DNA of 10,199 bases, from contig JAQSCR010000514.1 of assembly GCA_029945495.1 (NCBI GenBank), positions 1-10,199 of the forward strand. The letters run 5' to 3'. This stretch comes from Pseudolabrys sp. (GTDB taxonomy: Bacteria; Pseudomonadota; Alphaproteobacteria; Rhizobiales; Xanthobacteraceae). The notes beneath the pieces were generated by a model that was not told the DNA's origin, did not search any database, and worked only from the letters and a program-made list of their open reading frames with translations. The translations under genes were made by a program, and so were the position numbers. Below, piece by piece: positions 6,238 through 10,199 of this stretch; positions within the stretch are counted from its first letter, which is position 1, and each line of letters opens with the position of its first letter.

Positions 6238-6708
6238 TTGTTCCAGACGCTCCTGCATAAACGCGACTTCTATGCCGGCGGGCTGATGGCCCTGCTCGGC
6301 GCAGGCGTCGCGCTCGATTCCAGCACCTACGACGTCGGCTCCTTGACCCATATGGGTCCCGGCATGTTCCCACTGATGCTCGGCGTCGTCCTGACCTTCA
6401 TCGGCATATTGATTTTCGGCACCTCACTGGTGACGCCGCTCGGCGAAGACGAGCACATCCTGCCGCGACAGAAAGAATGGCGCGGCTGGTTCTGCATCCT
6501 CGCCGGCCCGGTGCTGTTCATCATATTCGGCCACTTCTTCGGCATGGCGCCGGCCACCTTCATGTGCGTCTTCGTCTCCGCGCTCGGCGACCGCACCGCG
6601 ACGCTGAAGGGCTCGGCGCTGCTCGGCCTCATCATCACGGTGCCCGGCTGCCTGCTGTTCTCCTACGTCCTGAAACTTCCGTTTCCGCTTTTCCGCTGGG
6701 GCATCTGA
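6238..6708 (+). CDS. tctB: Tripartite tricarboxylate transporter small membrane subunit TctB
   Basis: TctB is the small inner-membrane subunit of TTT transporters, which import citrate or other carboxylates using a periplasmic binding protein (TctC) and an ion gradient. The 156-residue product has the usual length and layout: KRDFYAGG then a first membrane segment (about 11-27), MGPGMFPLMLGVVLTFIG (about 39-62, the typical GPGxFP signature), a charged loop (66-82), a hydrophobic pair (about 83-115) and a last segment (about 124-145). The chosen start is TTG at 6238 because GGAGG (6226-6230) sits exactly 7 nt upstream and the residues that follow match the normal TctB start. An in-frame ATG at 6202 would add 12 residues but has only a weak ribosome binding site; a far-upstream ATG at 6043 is unlikely. 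The stop overlaps the tctA start (TGATG), so the two are translationally coupled. Confidence 0.88.
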   Translation: MFQTLLHKRDFYAGGLMALLGAGVALDSSTYDVGSLTHMGPGMFPLMLGVVLTFIGILIFGTSLVTPLGEDEHILPRQKEWRGWFCILAGPVLFIIFGHFFGMAPATFMCVFVSALGDRTATLKGSALLGLIITVPGCLLFSYVLKLPFPLFRWGI

Positions 6709-8270
6709 TGGTTTCCACCGCGCTGACTGATCTGTGGTTCGGCTTCGGCGTTGCGCTCGAGCCGCATAACCTGATGTGGTGCTTCGTCGGCGTGCTGGTC
6801 GGCAACATGGTCGGCGTGCTGCCGGGCATGGGCCCGCTCGCCACCATCTCGATCCTGCTGCCGCTGACTTTCGGCATTCCGCCGGTCGGCGCCATCCTGA
6901 TGCTGTCGGGCGTGTTCTACGGCGCGCAGTACGGCGGCGCGATCTGCTCGATCCTGTTGAACCTGCCCTGTCATCCGCCGCATGCGGTGACCTGTCTCGA
7001 CGGCTTCCCGCTCACCAAGCAGGGCCGCGGCGGCGCCGCGCTCGGCATCACGGTGATCTCGTCCTTTGTCGGCGCGTCTTGGGGCATCACCGAGATGATC
7101 TTCCTGGCGCCGGTGCTGGTCACCGTGGCGCTGAAGTTCGGCCCGGCGGAAATCTGCTCGCTGATGCTGCTCGGCCTGCTCGCCGGCTCGACCTTGGCGC
7201 GCGGCTCGCCGCTCAAGGGCGTCGCCATGACCGTGTGCGGACTTTTGATCGGCATCGTCGGATCCGACATCGAGACTGGCACGCCGCGCTTCACCTTCGG
7301 CATTCCCAATCTGTTCGACGGCGTTGAAATCGTCGCGCTGGCGCTCGGTCTGTTCGGCATCGCCGAGTTCATGAAGAGCGTCAATCAGCTCTCCGAAGTC
7401 GACACCAAATACACCAAGGTCACCTTCAAGGACCTGCGGCCGACCAAGGACGAACTGCGCCGCTCCTGGCCGGCCATGTTCCGCGGCACGCTGGTTGGCA
7501 GCCTGTGCGCGCTCATTCCCGGCACCGGACCGACCATCGCCTCGTTCATCGCCTACGCGACCGAGAAGAAGATCTCGAAGACGCCGGAGAAGTTCGGCAC
7601 CGGCATGATCGAAGGCGTCGCCTCGCCGGAAGCCTCGACGCATTCCTCGGTGCAGGGCGACTTCATCCCGACCATGAGCCTCGGCATTCCCGGCGACGCG
7701 GTGATGGCGCTGATCCTCGGCGCGCTGATGATCCAGGGCATCGTGCCCGGTCCGCAGCTGATCAGCGAACATCCGGATATTTTCTGGGGCCTGGTAGCCA
7801 GCTTCTGGATCGGCAACATCATGCTGGTCGTGCTCAACGTGCCGATGATCGGCCTGTGGGTGAAGCTCCTGGCCATCCCGTACAAATATCTTTATCCGAG
7901 CGCGCTGTTTTTCGTCTGCATCGGCGTCTATTCGACCAACAACGACATGTTCCAGGTCGGCGAGACCATCATCATCGGCCTCGTCGGCTATCTGCTGCTG
8001 CTGCTCGACTTCCATCCGGCGCCGATCCTGCTCGGCTTCGTGCTCGGCCCGCGCTTCGAGGAAAACTTCCGCCGCGCCATGCTGATCTCGCGCGGCGACT
8101 CGCTGGTCTTCATCGACATCAAGAACCATCCGATCAGCGCGTTCTTTGTCTTCCTGGCCGTACTGCTGATCGTCGTGCAGATCTATGTGCGGCTGCGCAA
8201 ACCGAAGGCGCTGGTCGACGAATTGAAGATGAACGCGGAAACCAACGCCATCGCCCAGGCCGAGCCGTAG
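6708..8270 (+). CDS. tctA: Tripartite tricarboxylate transporter large membrane subunit TctA
   Basis: TctA is the large channel-forming subunit of the TTT system in the inner membrane. At 520 residues with about 10-12 hydrophobic segments it matches the family. The two inverted-topology halves are clear: first half VGVLPGMGPLATISILLPLTF (36-55, in two overlapping blocks), YGAQYGGAICSILLNLP (71-87), TCLDGFPLTKQGRGGAALG (95-113); second half ALIPGTGPTIASFIAYATEK (268-287), FGTGMIEGVASPEAS (296-310), DFIPTMSLGIPGDAVMALI (318-336), GIVPGPQL (344-351). Residues 87-95 read PCHPPHAVT and 307-315 read PEASTHSSV, where well-known family members carry PGEAASVVT-like and PEAANNA-like runs. The C-terminal tail (from about 496) is hydrophilic. 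The ATG at 6708 overlaps the tctB stop by one base. No tctC gene follows, so the binding protein must be encoded elsewhere. The substrate cannot be inferred. Confidence 0.95.
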   Translation: MVSTALTDLWFGFGVALEPHNLMWCFVGVLVGNMVGVLPGMGPLATISILLPLTFGIPPVGAILMLSGVFYGAQYGGAICSILLNLPCHPPHAVTCLDGFPLTKQGRGGAALGITVISSFVGASWGITEMIFLAPVLVTVALKFGPAEICSLMLLGLLAGSTLARGSPLKGVAMTVCGLLIGIVGSDIETGTPRFTFGIPNLFDGVEIVALALGLFGIAEFMKSVNQLSEVDTKYTKVTFKDLRPTKDELRRSWPAMFRGTLVGSLCALIPGTGPTIASFIAYATEKKISKTPEKFGTGMIEGVASPEASTHSSVQGDFIPTMSLGIPGDAVMALILGALMIQGIVPGPQLISEHPDIFWGLVASFWIGNIMLVVLNVPMIGLWVKLLAIPYKYLYPSALFFVCIGVYSTNNDMFQVGETIIIGLVGYLLLLLDFHPAPILLGFVLGPRFEENFRRAMLISRGDSLVFIDIKNHPISAFFVFLAVLLIVVQIYVRLRKPKALVDELKMNAETNAIAQAEP

Positions 8271-8284
8271 GGCTCGCTCGAATA

Positions 8285-8416
8285 CCGTTCGTCCCCGCGC
8301 ATAGCCGTTTCGAAGAACGGCGTTCTTTCAGAACGCCTATGGCGGGGACCCAGAGCTGGGCCCCACTGACTTGACGTTCCGTAGCCCTGGATTCCCGCTT
8401 TCGCGGGAACGAACGG
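8285..8416. repeat. 132-bp palindromic intergenic element with inverted ends (MITE/REP-like)
   Basis: The ends CCGTTCGTCCCCGCG (8285-8299) and CGCGGGAACGAACGG (8402-8416) are inverted repeats matching at 14 of 15 positions. The left part (8291-8349) folds into a three-way junction: an outer stem of 8 plus 5 bp with one bulged G (8291-8304 with 8337-8349), an arm CCGTT/AACGG (8305-8320) and an arm CGTTCT/AGAACG (8321-8335). The right part has TTCCCGC-TTTC-GCGGGAA (8392-8409). The reverse strand of the right end would translate to FVPAKAGIQG, a string seen when such dispersed repeats are mis-called as genes in many proteobacteria. No transposase is encoded and no clear target duplication is visible. 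It also sits where a terminator for tctA would be expected. Confidence 0.7.
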
Positions 8417-8492
8417 AGCTTGTCGCGCCGCTAGCGCCTCCCTCTCATCCAACCTAACATTCCCTCAGCCAGCGAATCGGATGAGGGTCGCG

Positions 8493-10142
8493 ATGAGCGG
8501 ATGGATCGACGACGCCATTTATTATGCGACCGCGCCGCTGCGGCTGTTCGGCCGTTCGCGCGCCGTCCGGCTGGGGACGCTGGCCGCCGCCGTCATCGCG
8601 GTGTTCTTCGCCGCCACTTTATGGGCGCTCGACCGCTTCTTGCCAGGCGCCACTCCCGCCGCGCAGGTTGTCGCCAAGCTCGAGCCGCTGCCGCCGCTGC
8701 AGCCTTTGACGCGCGCCTCTTACGTGATCGCGCCGGTCGCGGTGTCGCTTTCCGCCATCCAGCGCAGCCTGGAGGCGTCGACGCCGCGCACCATGTCCGG
8801 CAAGGGCGACAATCCGGTCAGCAGCATTCTGTCCAAAGCCGACATCGGCATGACCATCACCCGCGGCAACATCGCGGTGAACGGCCGCGCCGGCGAGATG
8901 ACCGTGCTGACTCAGCTCAACGGCACCCTCAAGGTCACCGGGCAGTTGGCGACGCAGGCCGGCAATCTCACCGGCGGCGCGGCCGGCGGCATCGCCGGCC
9001 TGCTCGATGGCGCACTCGGCAAAGACGTCGGCAAAGCCATCGGCGGCCTGACCGGCAAGGTCCTCGATCAGAACGTCGAATTGCGTTCCCAAGTCACCGT
9101 GCGGTCGAAGCCGTCGGTCGCCGGCAATTGGCGGCTGCAGCCGAACCTCGCCGCCCAGGTCGCGGTCTCAGACAGCGCGGTGCAGATCGCCGGCTTCAAG
9201 ATCAACATGGCGGGCGAGGCAAAGCCGCTGATCGAGCGCGCCGTCAACGAGCAGGTCGCCGGCCTCGAGACAAGGCTGCGCAACGATCCGTTCATCGAGC
9301 GCGCGGCGCGCGAGCAATGGGTCAAGATGTGCCGCTCCATCCCGCTCGGCGGCGGCGAGACCGGCCTGCCGCAATTGTGGCTGGAAACGCGGCCGGTGCG
9401 CGCCGCCGCGGCGCAGCCGCAAATCGACGCCCGCAATGTCACGCTGGTCATCGGCATCCAGGCCGACACCCGCATCACGCCGAAGGACAGCAAGCCCGAG
9501 TGCCCGTTCCCGGCCACGCTCGAAATGGTGCCGCCGATGGACAATGGCCGCCTCGCCATCGCCCTGCCGATCGACGTGCCGTTCACCGAGCTCAACAAGC
9601 TGCTCAACGCGCAGCTCAAGGGCAAGCGCTATCCGCAAGGTACGGATGCGCCGGTCGAGGTCGAGGTGCGCAGCGCCAGTCTCGCCGCCAGCGATGATCG
9701 GCTGTTGATCGCGCTGAAGGTCAAGGCGCACGAGCGCAAGAGCTGGTTCGGCTTCGGCGCCGAGGCCAATATCAACATCTGGGGCAGGCCCAAGCTCGAT
9801 CCGAAGACGCAGGTGATGAGCCTGACCGACATTTCGCTGGCCGTTGAATCGGAAGCAGCCTTCGGACTTCTGGGGACAGCGGCGCGCGCGGCCATGCCCT
9901 ATCTGCAGCAGGCGCTGGCCGACAACGCGGTGATCGATCTCACGCCGTTCCTCGACGACGCCAAGGCCAAGATCGGCGCGGCGCTCGCCGACTTCCGTCA
10001 GGCGCGCGACGGCGTCGAGGTCGAGGCGGCGATCGACAAGCTGCGCATCACCGGCATCGCCTTCGACAGCAACACCTTGCGCGTCATCGCCGAGGCCGAA
10101 GGCGCCGCCAAGGTCTCGGTCACCGCCCTGCCGCCGATGTGA
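8493..10142 (+). CDS. DUF4403 family protein, membrane-anchored
   Basis: The 549-residue protein is recognised as DUF4403 from its opening PLTRASYVIAPVAVSLSAIQ (72-91) and its repeated beta-rich segments; the biochemical function is unknown. One membrane segment lies near 27-47 (LGTLAAAVIAVFFAATLWAL) after a short N-terminal region with arginines, so most of the protein should face the periplasm. Residues 157-193 form a glycine-rich stretch (GGAAGGIAGLLDGALG and onward) that may be an insertion. There are only two cysteines, C280 and C337, possible disulfide partners. Repeated features resemble lipid-binding TULIP-like modules, but that is a guess from family lore. The ATG at 8493 is chosen because GAGGG (8483-8487) lies 5 nt upstream; the ATG at 8481 adds four residues and has little upstream of it. 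The gene stands alone between the repeat element and a possible promoter. Confidence 0.85.
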   Translation: MSGWIDDAIYYATAPLRLFGRSRAVRLGTLAAAVIAVFFAATLWALDRFLPGATPAAQVVAKLEPLPPLQPLTRASYVIAPVAVSLSAIQRSLEASTPRTMSGKGDNPVSSILSKADIGMTITRGNIAVNGRAGEMTVLTQLNGTLKVTGQLATQAGNLTGGAAGGIAGLLDGALGKDVGKAIGGLTGKVLDQNVELRSQVTVRSKPSVAGNWRLQPNLAAQVAVSDSAVQIAGFKINMAGEAKPLIERAVNEQVAGLETRLRNDPFIERAAREQWVKMCRSIPLGGGETGLPQLWLETRPVRAAAAQPQIDARNVTLVIGIQADTRITPKDSKPECPFPATLEMVPPMDNGRLAIALPIDVPFTELNKLLNAQLKGKRYPQGTDAPVEVEVRSASLAASDDRLLIALKVKAHERKSWFGFGAEANINIWGRPKLDPKTQVMSLTDISLAVESEAAFGLLGTAARAAMPYLQQALADNAVIDLTPFLDDAKAKIGAALADFRQARDGVEVEAAIDKLRITGIAFDSNTLRVIAEAEGAAKVSVTALPPM

Positions 10143-10169
10143 GCCTGGGCTGCCATCCACCGCCGCGCA

Positions 10170-10197
10170 TTGACTTAAAACAGCCCGGGACTACATC
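10170..10197 (+). promoter_or_regulatory. Possible promoter for a gene beyond the right edge
   Basis: TTGACT (10170-10175) is a good -35 box, followed after 16 bp by TACATC (10192-10197), a moderate -10 box. CCTGGGCTG (10144-10152) and CAGCCCGGG (10181-10189) can pair with one G-T wobble, but no T-tract follows inside the window, so a terminator is not supported. Confidence 0.3.
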
Positions 10198-10199
10198 AG

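Noticed and set aside
6663..8129. Long open frame (488 codons) on the minus strand opposite tctA
   Set aside because: It is a GC-rich shadow of tctA: low-complexity, rich in R, H, D, Q and without domains, while the plus frame encodes an unmistakable TctA.
8183..8452. Small minus-strand frame containing FVPAKAGIQG
   Set aside because: The peptide string is the translation of the dispersed palindromic repeat and the tctA end, a frequent mis-annotation; not a gene.
9168..10160. Open frame of 330 codons on the minus strand opposite the DUF4403 gene
   Set aside because: No ribosome binding site or known motif; it mirrors the GC-rich codon use of the plus-strand gene.

Overview
The window is GC-rich and densely coding. 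The gene content suggests an alphaproteobacterium of the order Hyphomicrobiales (Bradyrhizobium/Pseudolabrys-like): a SahR-type regulator heading metF and metH, a tripartite tricarboxylate transporter, a DUF4403 protein, and an intergenic repeat whose reverse translation gives the 'VPAKAGIQ' string common in these genomes. The assignment rests on recognised families and was not tested by a search.

Positions 1-3274 (minus strand) hold a methionine/SAM-cycle operon read right to left: sahR (ArsR-type helix-turn-helix fused to a SAM-methyltransferase-like domain), metF (methylenetetrahydrofolate reductase) and metH (B12-dependent methionine synthase, cut by the left edge). The genes overlap or lie 16 nt apart. 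Upstream of sahR, a near-perfect 16-bp palindrome centred on GATATC overlaps a good -10 box. It fits an autoregulatory SahR operator: SAH accumulation would relieve repression of the genes that make 5-methyl-THF and remethylate homocysteine.

Positions 3515-4902 (plus strand) hold trmO, a SAM-dependent tRNA t6A methyltransferase transcribed divergently from the operon, and a secreted YkuD-type L,D-transpeptidase. The transpeptidase has its own promoter candidate, a leader hairpin that would fully pair its Shine-Dalgarno sequence, and a textbook Rho-independent terminator.

Positions 5045-8270 (plus strand) hold a ketopantoate-reductase-family oxidoreductase with atypical active-site residues. 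A 266-nt gap with an AT-rich patch follows, then tctB-tctA, the two membrane subunits of a tripartite tricarboxylate transporter. They overlap by one base and no tctC binding-protein gene is in the window.

Positions 8271-10199 start with a 132-bp repeat element bounded by 15-bp near-perfect inverted ends and able to fold into a three-way junction. After it comes a membrane-anchored DUF4403 protein, and at the right edge a possible promoter for the next gene. I see no CRISPR array, rRNA, tRNA or transposase gene. The least explained items are the repeat element, the RBS-masking hairpin, the operator and the substituted KPR and TctA residues.
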